DNA of 14,616 nt from Burkholderiales bacterium (GTDB lineage Bacteria; Pseudomonadota; Gammaproteobacteria; Burkholderiales; Usitatibacteraceae): assembly GCA_025936275.1 (NCBI GenBank), contig JAICTR010000023.1, forward strand, positions 1 through 14,616, read 5' to 3'. This document shows, in pieces, positions 7,833 to 14,078 of this stretch. The notes beneath the pieces are model-generated. The model did not search any database, was not told the origin of the DNA, and saw nothing but the letters and a program-made list of their open reading frames with translations. Positions within the stretch are counted from its first letter, which is position 1. Each line of letters begins with the position of its first letter. The position numbers and the translations under genes were made by a program.

Positions 7833-8450
7833 ATGAGGTCGCGCTTCGCGCTTTGGATCATCGCCGGCGGGCTCGCCGCCGCGGCCCTCGGTGCGTACGT
7901 CCATGTGCGCTCCACGGCATCGCATCCCCCCGTGAAGCCGAAACCGCCGGCGGCCGCGGCGCCCGTGACGCCCACGGCCGCGGCCCCCGCCGCACCCGGG
8001 CCAATTCCCTTCGCGCCGCGCACCTATCCCGCGACGCCGGAGGCCCCGACGCCGGAGGCCGCGGCCCCCGCCGCTGCCGCGCGGGGAGCGGCGCGGCCGG
8101 CTGCTGCGCCATCCCGCGATGGCCGCGTCGCCGCGGTGTTGCCGCAGGGCACCGCGGCCGCCACGGTGCTGCAGCGGCTGCGCGCGGACGCCGACCGGGG
8201 CGACGCGGCCGCCGCCTGCCGGGTCGGCGTGGAGCTCATGCGTTGCGCGAATCCGGCGCCGTTCGTCTCCGCGACCACGCGCGGCCCGCAGGTGACGACC
8301 GCGGCGGCCTGCAGCGGCATCTCGCCGCAGGAAGCGCAGCAGGGATGGAGCTACATCACGCGCGCCGCCGGCGGCGGCAGCGTGGTCGCGCAACGCGTCT
8401 CCCTGGCGCACTCGGCCCAGGGCGTGTCTGCCGAGGAATGCGGGCGATGA
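7833..8450 (+). CDS. Hypothetical membrane-anchored Ala/Pro-rich protein with possible Sel1-like segment
   Basis: Not firmly recognised; 205 aa. Residues 6-23 form one hydrophobic helix after a basic MRSR start, so it is a signal anchor or uncleaved signal peptide. Residues about 30-95 are an Ala/Pro-rich low-complexity linker that includes a 13-base direct repeat (8033-8045 and 8048-8060). The C-terminal part (about 108-205) contains LRADADRGDAAAACRVGVEL, which resembles one Sel1/TPR-like helix pair, and a second helix pair around QGWSYITRAAGGGSVVAQR. Cysteines sit at 129, 138, 160 and 203 and could form disulfides if the domain is periplasmic. The single Sel1-like pair is too short to be a full repeat protein. 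It lies 33 bases after the M3 gene, probably the last gene of the operon. No function is assigned. The start follows a weak GAAAG site. Confidence 0.75.
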   Translation: MRSRFALWIIAGGLAAAALGAYVHVRSTASHPPVKPKPPAAAAPVTPTAAAPAAPGPIPFAPRTYPATPEAPTPEAAAPAAAARGAARPAAAPSRDGRVAAVLPQGTAAATVLQRLRADADRGDAAAACRVGVELMRCANPAPFVSATTRGPQVTTAAACSGISPQEAQQGWSYITRAAGGGSVVAQRVSLAHSAQGVSAEECGR

Positions 8451-8462
8451 CGCACCGCCCGC
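8440..8462. terminator. Hairpin between convergent genes, possible bidirectional terminator
   Basis: GCGGGCG (8440-8446) pairs perfectly with CGCCCGC (8456-8462) around a 9-base loop that contains the stop codon of the upstream gene. It sits at the junction of the left operon and the opposite-facing mltD gene, where a shared terminator is expected. No T-tract follows on either strand, so it is at best a weak or Rho-assisted terminator. Confidence 0.35.
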
Positions 8463-8469
8463 GACGCGC

Positions 8470-9852
8470 CTAGCGCGGGTCCGGAACGCGCAACCGCGCG
8501 CCGATGTGCAGCACGGTGTGCGACCGCAGGTGGTTCAGCGAGCGCAGCGCCTCCACGCCGGTCGAGAAGCGGCGCGCGATGGCATAGAGCGTGTCGCCCG
8601 CGCGCACGGTGTACCACTGCGTGTTGCCGCCTCCATTGCCGGCACGCACCGCGGCGCCGCCGGCCGAGGCGGTGCGAAGCGACGTGCCGCCGTGATGGGC
8701 CGCCGATCGCCGGATGGGGACCAGGACCTGCTGCGCGTAGCGCAACCGCAGGCGGCGATCGAGGCGCAGCGTGTCGTTCACCGCGAGCAGCTCGTGCCGC
8801 GTGAGCCCGTAGCGGCGCGCGATGCTATCGACGTACTCGCCGCGGCGCGCGTTGTACGTGGTCCAGCTCACCAGCGGCTTGTCGTAGTTCTCCAGGTTCT
8901 CCTGGAAGGTCTCCACCTTGTCGATGGGCAGCACCAGCGTCGCGCTCGCCGCCACCACGGGCTTGCGGTGCGCGGGATTGAGCGCGACGAATTCCTCCTC
9001 GGTCATGCCGGCGAGCTTGGCGGCGAGCTTCACGTCGATCTTCGCCGGCGCCTTCACGGTGGTGAAGTACGGCTGGTCGGGCACCGAGTCGAGCTCGATG
9101 CCGTAGGTGGCGGGCGAGAGCACGATGTTCTTCACCGCGATGAGCTTCGGCACGTAGCTCTTCGTCTCGGGCGGAAGCTTGAGGCTCAGGTAGTCGGTCG
9201 GCAGCCCCCGCTTCTGGTTCCAGGCGACGGCGCGTCCGACGCAGCCTTCGCCGCAGTTGTAGGCGGCGAGCGCGAGCTCCCAGCTCCCGAACTCGTCGTG
9301 CAGCCGCTGCAGGTAATCGAGCGCCGCCTGGGTCGCGGCGACGACGTCGTTGCGGTTGTCCACCCACCAGTTCTGCTTGAGCCCGTAGGTCTTGCCGGTG
9401 GACGGGATGAACTGCCACAGGCCCGAGGCGCGCGCGCGCGATTCGGCCCGCGGCGTGAACGCGCTCTCGACCACCGGAAGGAGCGCGATCTCGGTGGGCA
9501 TGTGGCGCTTCTCGACCTGCTCCACGATGTAGTGCAGGTAGAGGCTGCCGCGATCGACGAAGCGCTTGATGTAGTCGGGCCGGCTCGCGTACCACTCCTC
9601 CTGCTCGGCGACGAGCGGGGAATCGAGCGGCTCGAGCGCGAAGCCCACGCGGATGCGCTGCCACAGGTCGGGATCGGGCAGCGGCACGTCGTCGATGTCG
9701 TCGAACGCGGGCGGCGGCTCGCGCAGCGCCGCGCCATCGCTCGATGCGCTCGGCGCATCGCCCGGCGCCGCGCCGAACGCGGGCAATGCGGCGAGCACGG
9801 CGAGGGCCGCGAGCGCCTTCAGATGGCGCTTCAAGTTCAGCGAATGAGTCAT
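8470..9852 (-). CDS. mltD: Membrane-bound lytic murein transglycosylase D with two LysM domains
   Basis: Periplasmic enzyme (460 aa) that cleaves the MurNAc-GlcNAc bond of peptidoglycan with formation of an anhydro ring. An N-terminal signal peptide covers about residues 1-28 (KRHLKALAALAVLAALPAFG); it has no lipobox cysteine, unlike the E. coli lipoprotein MltD. The SLT domain is at about 105-250, with the putative catalytic Glu129 in LLPVVESAF, then SGLWQFIPSTGKTYGL (143-158) and AAYNCGEG (196-203, where AAYNAGEG is commoner). LysM domains for glycan binding are at about 329-379 and 412-457, the second being the more canonical (YTVRAGDTLYAIARRF). I chose ATG 9852, preceded by AAGAG at a 5-base distance and directly followed by the signal sequence. 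A longer frame from 9903 adds a peptide that overlaps the promoter palindrome. Faces the + strand operon with a 19-base gap. Confidence 0.95.
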   Translation of the reverse strand: MTHSLNLKRHLKALAALAVLAALPAFGAAPGDAPSASSDGAALREPPPAFDDIDDVPLPDPDLWQRIRVGFALEPLDSPLVAEQEEWYASRPDYIKRFVDRGSLYLHYIVEQVEKRHMPTEIALLPVVESAFTPRAESRARASGLWQFIPSTGKTYGLKQNWWVDNRNDVVAATQAALDYLQRLHDEFGSWELALAAYNCGEGCVGRAVAWNQKRGLPTDYLSLKLPPETKSYVPKLIAVKNIVLSPATYGIELDSVPDQPYFTTVKAPAKIDVKLAAKLAGMTEEEFVALNPAHRKPVVAASATLVLPIDKVETFQENLENYDKPLVSWTTYNARRGEYVDSIARRYGLTRHELLAVNDTLRLDRRLRLRYAQQVLVPIRRSAAHHGGTSLRTASAGGAAVRAGNGGGNTQWYTVRAGDTLYAIARRFSTGVEALRSLNHLRSHTVLHIGARLRVPDPR

Positions 9853-9874
9853 TGTTTCTCTTGAGGTTTTTCGG

Positions 9875-9903
9875 ATGCTAACCCCGCCATGGCGGGGCGT
9901 CAA
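9875..9903 (-). promoter_or_regulatory. Candidate mltD promoter with palindrome in the spacer
   Basis: On the minus strand TTGACG (9898-9903) is followed by exactly 17 bases and TAGCAT (9875-9880). The expected transcription start near 9868 gives a leader of about 16 bases to the mltD ATG, which holds the AAGAG site. The -35 box matches 5 of 6 consensus bases and the -10 matches 4 of 6. It lies in the only gap between tldE and mltD. Confidence 0.45.
9882..9897. repeat. Perfect 16-bp palindrome CCCCGCCATGGCGGGG
   Basis: An uninterrupted self-complementary sequence in the 60-base gap between the tldE-like gene and mltD. As RNA it would make a six-pair GC stem with a CATG loop, which could end the tldD-tldE transcript, but the following TTAGCATCC is not a T-tract. 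As DNA it fills the spacer of the candidate mltD promoter and could be an operator. The sequence alone does not decide between the two. Confidence 0.5.
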
Positions 9904-9912
9904 TGCGCCGGC

Positions 9913-11247
9913 TCACAGGGTGAGCGCGAAGGCGGAGAGGAGGCCGCCCGGGGTGCGCACCGATTCGGTCGAGCGTTCTCCGTAGGTGTTGGTGTCGGGG
10001 ACGAGGTCGCGCTCGCGCGTGAGCCCCTCGAGGCTCGCGCCGAGCAGCCGATACGCGGTGTCGTCGAAGCGCATCACGTTCACCGGCGCGCGGATCTTGC
10101 CGCCCTCGACCCAGAACGACGCGAAGCGCGTCATGCCGGTGAGGCGGCACGCGGAGCGGTCGGAGAAATTGAGGTACCAGAGGTTGCCGACGTAGATGCC
10201 GGTGTCCAGCGCGGCGAGCGCCTCGCTCTCGGCGAGCGTGCCGGGCGCGAGGTCGAGCGACTCGGGCGTCTCGCCGGCGTTCGCGCCGTTGGTCGCGACG
10301 CCGTACTCGCGCGCCGAGCGCGGGCTCACCAGCGGCGAGGCGAGCTCACCCGCCTCCACCAGCGGCACGCGGTCCGGGCGCGCGAAGCCCTCGGCCTGGA
10401 AGCCGCACGCGATGCCCTCGGCGGTGTTCTCCGCGATCGTCACCAGCGGCGAGAGCCGCGCGCCCCGGTCGGCCATGCGGATCAGCGCGCTCTGCTTGGT
10501 GTTGAGGCTCTTCAATCCGAACCCGGCCCAGGACATCATGCCGAGGAGCTCGGTCATCGCCGCCGGCGCGAGGTAGGCGCGGTACTCGCCGGGCTCCAGC
10601 GTGCGCGGGCTCCCGGCGAGGCGCGCGAGCTGCTCGCGCGCGAAGCCCATCTTCGACTGGAAGGCGGCGCTGTCCCACGTCGAGCCGGCGTAGCTCGTCT
10701 TCACCGCCTTGTCGCGATCGTGGTAGAGGCACCAGCCCAGGTCGAAGCTCTCCACCGCGTGCCAGTGGCGCACGCCGAGCGAGCTCGCGAAGCCCTTCCA
10801 GATCGGGCCCGCCGCATGGAAGCCCACCAGGTCCAGGCCGCGCCCGGCCGCGAGCACTTCGTCGATCACCTGCGCCGGCCGCGGCAGGCGCGCTTCGCGC
10901 GGCTTCGCCGTGCTGGTCGCCGGCGCCGTCTCGTAGAGCAGGAACGGATCGTCGGGAACGCCGTCGAGCGAATCGCGCAGCTCCGCGACCAGTGCGGCGA
11001 GCGCCGGCTTGTCCGCGGCGAGGCTTCCGGCCACGCTCACGCGCGCATCGAGGCGCTTCGCGCCGCGGATCAGGGACACGGTCCATGCCGCCTGGCGCAC
11101 CGCGGTCGCCTGGCGCACGCGGCTGCGGTTGAAGCGGATGAAGTCGCTCTCCTCTGCGCAGAGGCGCGAGATCAGCACCTCGCCCGCGCGCGCGAGCGAT
11201 TGCAGGTGCGAGGCGACGTCCTCGAAGTAGCCGCGCATGTCGCTCAT
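9913..11247 (-). CDS. TldE/PmbA-like subunit of TldD/TldE protease
   Basis: Non-catalytic type member of the TldD/PmbA family (444 aa), which in E. coli pairs with TldD to degrade unfolded or leader peptides (microcin B17 precursor, CcdA). It lacks HExxxH, as TldE subunits do. Family features are the N-terminal segment around DFIRFNRSRVRQ and the C-terminal region from about residue 340, including YVGNLWYLNFSDRSACRLTG and EGGKIRAPVNVMRF, that forms the PmbA C-domain. The start at 11247 (MSDM) is supported by a perfect GGAGGT 5 bases upstream, better placed than for the second Met at 11238. The ATG overlaps the tldD stop by 4 bases, so the two should be made in matched amounts and act together in the cytoplasm. 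Its target is unknown. No RiPP precursor or toxin-antitoxin gene is seen nearby. Confidence 0.9.
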   Translation of the reverse strand: MSDMRGYFEDVASHLQSLARAGEVLISRLCAEESDFIRFNRSRVRQATAVRQAAWTVSLIRGAKRLDARVSVAGSLAADKPALAALVAELRDSLDGVPDDPFLLYETAPATSTAKPREARLPRPAQVIDEVLAAGRGLDLVGFHAAGPIWKGFASSLGVRHWHAVESFDLGWCLYHDRDKAVKTSYAGSTWDSAAFQSKMGFAREQLARLAGSPRTLEPGEYRAYLAPAAMTELLGMMSWAGFGLKSLNTKQSALIRMADRGARLSPLVTIAENTAEGIACGFQAEGFARPDRVPLVEAGELASPLVSPRSAREYGVATNGANAGETPESLDLAPGTLAESEALAALDTGIYVGNLWYLNFSDRSACRLTGMTRFASFWVEGGKIRAPVNVMRFDDTAYRLLGASLEGLTRERDLVPDTNTYGERSTESVRTPGGLLSAFALTL

Positions 11248-12686
11248 GCGGCACCTCCGAACACGTCCACGTTCGAGAACCGGCACGCGGGCGAGGCGTG
11301 GCCGACGCGGATCACCTGCGAGGGCTCGCCCTTGCCGCAATAGGGCGTGCCCATCACCTCGAACGTCGAGGCGTCGCCGACGCCGCAGAGCGAGCGCCAG
11401 AAGGTGGCGGAGATGCCGCGGTAGTTGGGATTCTTCACCACCTCGGCGAGCTTGCCGTCGCGGATCATGCGGCCCCATTCGCAGCCGAACTGGAACTTGT
11501 TCCTCGAGTCGTCGATGGACCACGAGACGTTGGTGCGCATCATCACGCCGTGGCCGATCGCCGCGACCAGCTCGTCGAGGGTGGAAGTGCCCGGCTCGAC
11601 GTTGAGGTTCGCCATGCGATCGATCGGTGCGCGGTTCCACGAGCAGGCGCGCGTGTTCGCGACGCCGTCGATGCCGGCGCGCTTCTGCGAGATCGCGCCG
11701 CCCAGCGGGCGCTGCAGGATGCCGTCGCGAATCACGTGCACCTTTTCCGCGGCGAGGCCGTCGTCGTCCCAGCCGTAGCTCGCGTACTGGCCGGCGCGCG
11801 TCGGATCGTGCGTCACGTCGAGGAGCTCGCTCCCGTAGCGATAGGTTCCGAACATGTCGAGCGTGACGAAGCTCGTGCCGGCGAAGTTGCGCTCGTCGCC
11901 GAGGATGCGGTCGAGCTCGAGCGGGTGGCCGATCGACTCGTGGATCTGCAGCATCATCTGGTCGGGCATGAGCAGCACGTCCATCGTGCCGCTCGGGCAG
12001 TTGGGCGCGGCGAGGAGCTCGAGCGCGGCTTGCGCCACCTCGCGCCCCGCGCCCTCGAGCCCGAACGCGTCGAGGATCTCGAGCCCGCCCTGGCGGCAGA
12101 AGCCGTTGTAGCGGCCGGCGTGGCTGCGCGTCTGCGATTCGCCCTTCGCGTAGGCGGTGGCGGAGAGATTCGGCACGACGAAGTGGAATTCCTGGCGCAC
12201 GTCGCCGCCGTCGGCCGTGAAATACGCCTGCCGGGAGGCCGTGGTCCAGAGGTTCGCTTCCCAGTCGACGATGCGATCGTCGATGCGGCACTGCTTCGCC
12301 TCGGCGGCGAGGAGCTCGTATTTGTCGGCGCGCGAGAGCGACGCGGGGTCGCGCGCGACCGGCGAGCGGTAGGCGCCGGCGGGACGCGGCATCCGCATCG
12401 TGCCGTAGTCGACGACGCTCTTTCCCGCGGTGAGCCGCGCGTAGTCGCGCGCCCGATCGATGGCGCGCGCGAGGCCAGCCTTCGAGAGGTCGCTGGTCGC
12501 GGCGTAGCCGAGGCCGCCGCCGTCGATCACCGTCACCATCGCGCCGCGGCTCGTGGAAAGCTGCGGCGGCTCGGGCACGTCCTGGCGCACCGCGAGGTAC
12601 TCGCTCGATTCCTCGACGAAGCGCAGCGCGCAGAAATCCACGGCGGGGGCGAGCGAGCGGAAGTCGCTGCGAAGGGTATCCAGCAT
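11244..12686 (-). CDS. TldD-like zinc metallopeptidase subunit
   Basis: Catalytic subunit of a TldD/TldE pair (480 aa, normal length). The zinc motif is His249-Glu250-S-I-G-His254 (HExxxH), followed by PLELDRILGDERNFAGTSF, and the third ligand is Cys450 in YCGKGEP, matching the HExxxH plus late Cys arrangement of E. coli TldD. The sequence after the motif (HESIGHPLELD) differs from the E. coli HEAVGHGLEGD form, so this looks like a separate subfamily rather than the standard TldD orthologue; I therefore give no gene symbol. In the known heterodimer an unfolded peptide is threaded to the zinc site between the subunits. The ATG at 12686 has only a weak GAAAG in front. A strong terminator hairpin lies 14 bases upstream, so how it is transcribed is an open point. 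Confidence 0.92.
   Translation of the reverse strand: MLDTLRSDFRSLAPAVDFCALRFVEESSEYLAVRQDVPEPPQLSTSRGAMVTVIDGGGLGYAATSDLSKAGLARAIDRARDYARLTAGKSVVDYGTMRMPRPAGAYRSPVARDPASLSRADKYELLAAEAKQCRIDDRIVDWEANLWTTASRQAYFTADGGDVRQEFHFVVPNLSATAYAKGESQTRSHAGRYNGFCRQGGLEILDAFGLEGAGREVAQAALELLAAPNCPSGTMDVLLMPDQMMLQIHESIGHPLELDRILGDERNFAGTSFVTLDMFGTYRYGSELLDVTHDPTRAGQYASYGWDDDGLAAEKVHVIRDGILQRPLGGAISQKRAGIDGVANTRACSWNRAPIDRMANLNVEPGTSTLDELVAAIGHGVMMRTNVSWSIDDSRNKFQFGCEWGRMIRDGKLAEVVKNPNYRGISATFWRSLCGVGDASTFEVMGTPYCGKGEPSQVIRVGHASPACRFSNVDVFGGAA
11253..11258 (-). promoter_or_regulatory. Shine-Dalgarno for the TldE-like gene
   Basis: GGAGGT on the minus strand, 5 bases before ATG 11247, embedded in the final codons of the tldD-like gene. 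It decides the start of the downstream gene and is the best ribosome site in the window. Confidence 0.8.
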
Positions 12687-12699
12687 GGCGGTGCTTTCG

Positions 12700-12726
12700 A
12701 AAAAAGCGGCCGCCTCGTGGGCGGCC
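12700..12726 (-). terminator. Intrinsic terminator after the gloB-GNAT unit
   Basis: On the minus strand GGCCGCC (12726-12720), loop CACGA, GGCGGCC (12714-12708), then GC and six T (12705-12700). This is a textbook Rho-independent layout for transcripts coming from gloB and the GNAT gene. It ends only 14 bases before the tldD-like ATG. If a promoter lies at 12735-12740, it would sit inside the tldD leader. Confidence 0.75.
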
Positions 12727-12734
12727 CGGTCGGT

Positions 12735-12740
12735 ATTCTA
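12735..12740 (-). promoter_or_regulatory. Possible -10 box for the tldD-tldE pair
   Basis: TAGAAT on the minus strand, 48 bases before the tldD-like ATG, in the only gap upstream of it. No convincing -35 hexamer is found at 16 to 18 bases further up (GAACCT or GGAACC), so support is weak. Transcription would start near 12728, just before the terminator hairpin. Confidence 0.25.
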
Positions 12741-12744
12741 AGGC

Positions 12745-12769
12745 GAAAAAGGGGTCAGGTTCCTTTTTC
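12745..12769. repeat. Inverted repeat with GTCAGGTT loop, REP-like, spanning the GNAT stop
   Basis: GAAAAAGG (12745-12752) and CCTTTTTC (12762-12769) are perfect inverted arms around 9 bases that include the GNAT stop codon (12755-12757). AGGAACCTGACCCC-type strings flanked by A/T runs recur in betaproteobacterial intergenic DNA, often near REP-associated transposases; that link is from memory and is not shown by this window, which has one copy. The arms are A/T-rich, so it is a poorer terminator than the hairpin at 12700-12726. Confidence 0.5.
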
Positions 12770-13297
12770 CGCGGAAACGGAAACGGGCCCCCCTTTCGCG
12801 AGCGCCGCGAATTGCCCGTGCGTCATGCGCACCAGGATCCATTCCCGCAAGAGGCTCGCCCCGAGCGATTCGTAGAAGCGGATCGACGGCTCGTTCCAGT
12901 CGAGGACGCGCCATTCGAGCCGCCCGCACCCACGTTCGACGGCGCGCGCGGCGAGCGCGGCGAGCAGCGCCTTGCCGATGCCGGCGCCGCGATGCGCGGG
13001 CTCCACGAACAGGTCCTCCAGATAGAGGCCCGGCTTGCAGAGGAACGTGGAGAAGGTCGTGAAGTAGAGCGCGAAGCCCACCGCGCGAGCACCGCGCTCG
13101 GCGACCAGCGCCTCGGCGCTCGGGCGCGCACCGAAGAGCGCCGCATGCAGCATCGCCTCGGTGCCCACCGCCATGTCGGCGAGCTTCTCGTATTCGGCGA
13201 GCGCGCCGATGAGCCGCAGCAGCTCGCCCACGTCGGCCGGCGTCGCCGCGCGGATCGCGAAGTCGGCGCGCAGCGCGCTCAGGACCGGTTCTTCCAT
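12755..13297 (-). CDS. GNAT family N-acetyltransferase (diamine/spermidine acetyltransferase-like)
   Basis: Cytoplasmic acetyl-CoA dependent acetyltransferase (180 aa). The GNAT core runs from about FAIRAATPADV (13-23) to VRMTHGQFAALA (156-167). Motif A, LYLEDLFVEPAHRGAGIGKA (91-110), holds the RxxGxG pyrophosphate loop (R103-G-A-G-I-G108), and LEWRVLDWNEPSIRFYESLG (127-146) carries Tyr142, the position of the catalytic Tyr in SSAT-type enzymes. The LAEYEKL segment near residue 35 and FSTFLCKPGLYLEDLFV also recall the SSAT/thialysine acetyltransferase subfamily, so a polyamine or lysine-like amine substrate is a reasonable guess, not proven. The ATG at 13297 is preceded by GAGAT and overlaps the gloB end by 19 bases. 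The last four codons (EKGT) and stop lie in the inverted repeat at 12745-12769, so the natural C-terminus may have been altered. Confidence 0.9.
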   Translation of the reverse strand: MEEPVLSALRADFAIRAATPADVGELLRLIGALAEYEKLADMAVGTEAMLHAALFGARPSAEALVAERGARAVGFALYFTTFSTFLCKPGLYLEDLFVEPAHRGAGIGKALLAALAARAVERGCGRLEWRVLDWNEPSIRFYESLGASLLREWILVRMTHGQFAALAKGGPVSVSAEKGT

Positions 13298-14052
13298 TCG
13301 CGGATCTCGGCGAACACCGCGACCGGATCCTCGAGCTTGCGGCCGGCGTGGCGTTCGGCGGCGGCGACGACGCGCGGATCCGAGCAGCGCAGGAACGGGT
13401 TGGTGGCGCGTTCCTCGGCGATCGTCGAGGGAAGCGTCGGCTCCCCGCGCCCGCGCTTCGCGCTCTCGCGCGCGCGGCGCGCGGCGAGCTCGAGGTTCGC
13501 GGGCTCCACCGCTTCGGCGAAGCGGATGTTCGCGAGCGTGTACTCGTGCCCGCAATAGACGCGCGTCGCGCCGGGCAGCGCCGCGAGCTTCGCGAGCGAG
13601 GCCGACATCTGCGCGGGCGTGCCCTCGAAGAGCCGCCCGCAGCCGCAGGCGAAGAGCGTGTCGCCGCAGAAGAGGGCGGGCTCGGATCCCTGGTGCACGA
13701 ACGCGATGTGGCCGGCCGTGTGGCCCGGGATGTCGAGCACGCGCAATTCGTATTCGAGGGCCGGCACCTCCAGGCGATCGCCCTCGGCCAGCGCGCGGGT
13801 GAGGCCCTCGACGCCGTCGTGCGCGGGACCGAACACCGGCGAGCGCCAGCGCGCGACCAGCGCCGGCACGCCGCCGATGTGGTCGGCGTGATGGTGCGTG
13901 GCGAGGATCGCGGCGAGCGCGAGCCCGCGTTCGTCGAGGAAGCGCTGGACCGGCGCGGCATCGCCCGGATCGACCGCGGCGGCGTGCGTTCCATCCTCGA
14001 GCACCCAGATGTAGTTGTCCTGGAACGCGGGCACCGCGTGGATTCTCAGCAT
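13279..14052 (-). CDS. gloB: Hydroxyacylglutathione hydrolase (glyoxalase II)
   Basis: Hydrolyses S-D-lactoylglutathione to D-lactate and glutathione, the second step of methylglyoxal detoxification, in the cytoplasm. At 257 aa it has the usual length and all metallo-beta-lactamase fold ligands: T52-H53-H-H55-A-D57-H58, His111 in PGHTAGH, Asp131 in CGDTLF and His169 in YCGHEYT. GCGRLFEGT (137-145) and the C-terminal HAGRKLEDP region that binds glutathione are also typical of GloB rather than of generic lactamase-fold hydrolases. The ATG at 14052 starts directly with the conserved MLRIHAVPAFQDNYIW segment and has almost no leader or Shine-Dalgarno. It leads the minus-strand unit with the GNAT gene and is divergent from the methyltransferase, as gloB and yafS are in E. 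coli. Confidence 0.97.
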   Translation of the reverse strand: MLRIHAVPAFQDNYIWVLEDGTHAAAVDPGDAAPVQRFLDERGLALAAILATHHHADHIGGVPALVARWRSPVFGPAHDGVEGLTRALAEGDRLEVPALEYELRVLDIPGHTAGHIAFVHQGSEPALFCGDTLFACGCGRLFEGTPAQMSASLAKLAALPGATRVYCGHEYTLANIRFAEAVEPANLELAARRARESAKRGRGEPTLPSTIAEERATNPFLRCSDPRVVAAAERHAGRKLEDPVAVFAEIREWKNRS

Positions 14053-14072
14053 GAGGCCGAGTCTATTAGAAT
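14043..14072 (+). promoter_or_regulatory. Candidate promoter for the methyltransferase, possibly leaderless
   Basis: TTCTCA (14043-14048), 18 bases, then TAGAAT (14067-14072); the expected start of transcription about 7 bases later falls on the A of the ATG at 14079. TATTAGAAT is the only A/T-rich stretch in the 26-base divergent gap. On the other strand TCTAAT (14065-14070) could be the gloB -10, without a clear -35. Confidence 0.35.
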
Positions 14073-14078
14073 TGGCCC

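Noticed and set aside
5745..8411. 888-codon open frame antisense to the M3 gene and the hypothetical gene
   Set aside because: Arg/Ala/Gly-rich shadow typical of high-GC DNA; it spans two sense genes and has no recognisable motif.
8506..9864. 452-codon + strand frame over mltD
   Set aside because: Shadow frame; the opposite strand encodes a complete SLT and two LysM domains.
9853..9903. N-terminal extension of MltD to an ATG at 9903
   Set aside because: It would place 17 residues before the signal peptide, has no Shine-Dalgarno and overlaps the palindrome and promoter boxes; 9852 has AAGAG at the right distance.
12834..12850. GGATCCATTCCCGC string resembling the repeat core at 2019-2038
   Set aside because: It lies in the conserved GNAT coding sequence (REWILVRM) and lacks the second arm, so it is a chance match.
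11298..12875. 525-codon + strand frame across tldD and the intergenic terminator
   Set aside because: Antisense shadow of the tldD-like gene that crosses the terminator and repeat; its product is compositionally biased and without domains.
12738..13994. 418-codon minus-strand frame across gloB and the GNAT gene
   Set aside because: Ser/Arg/Pro-rich out-of-frame translation of two clear genes; no motif.
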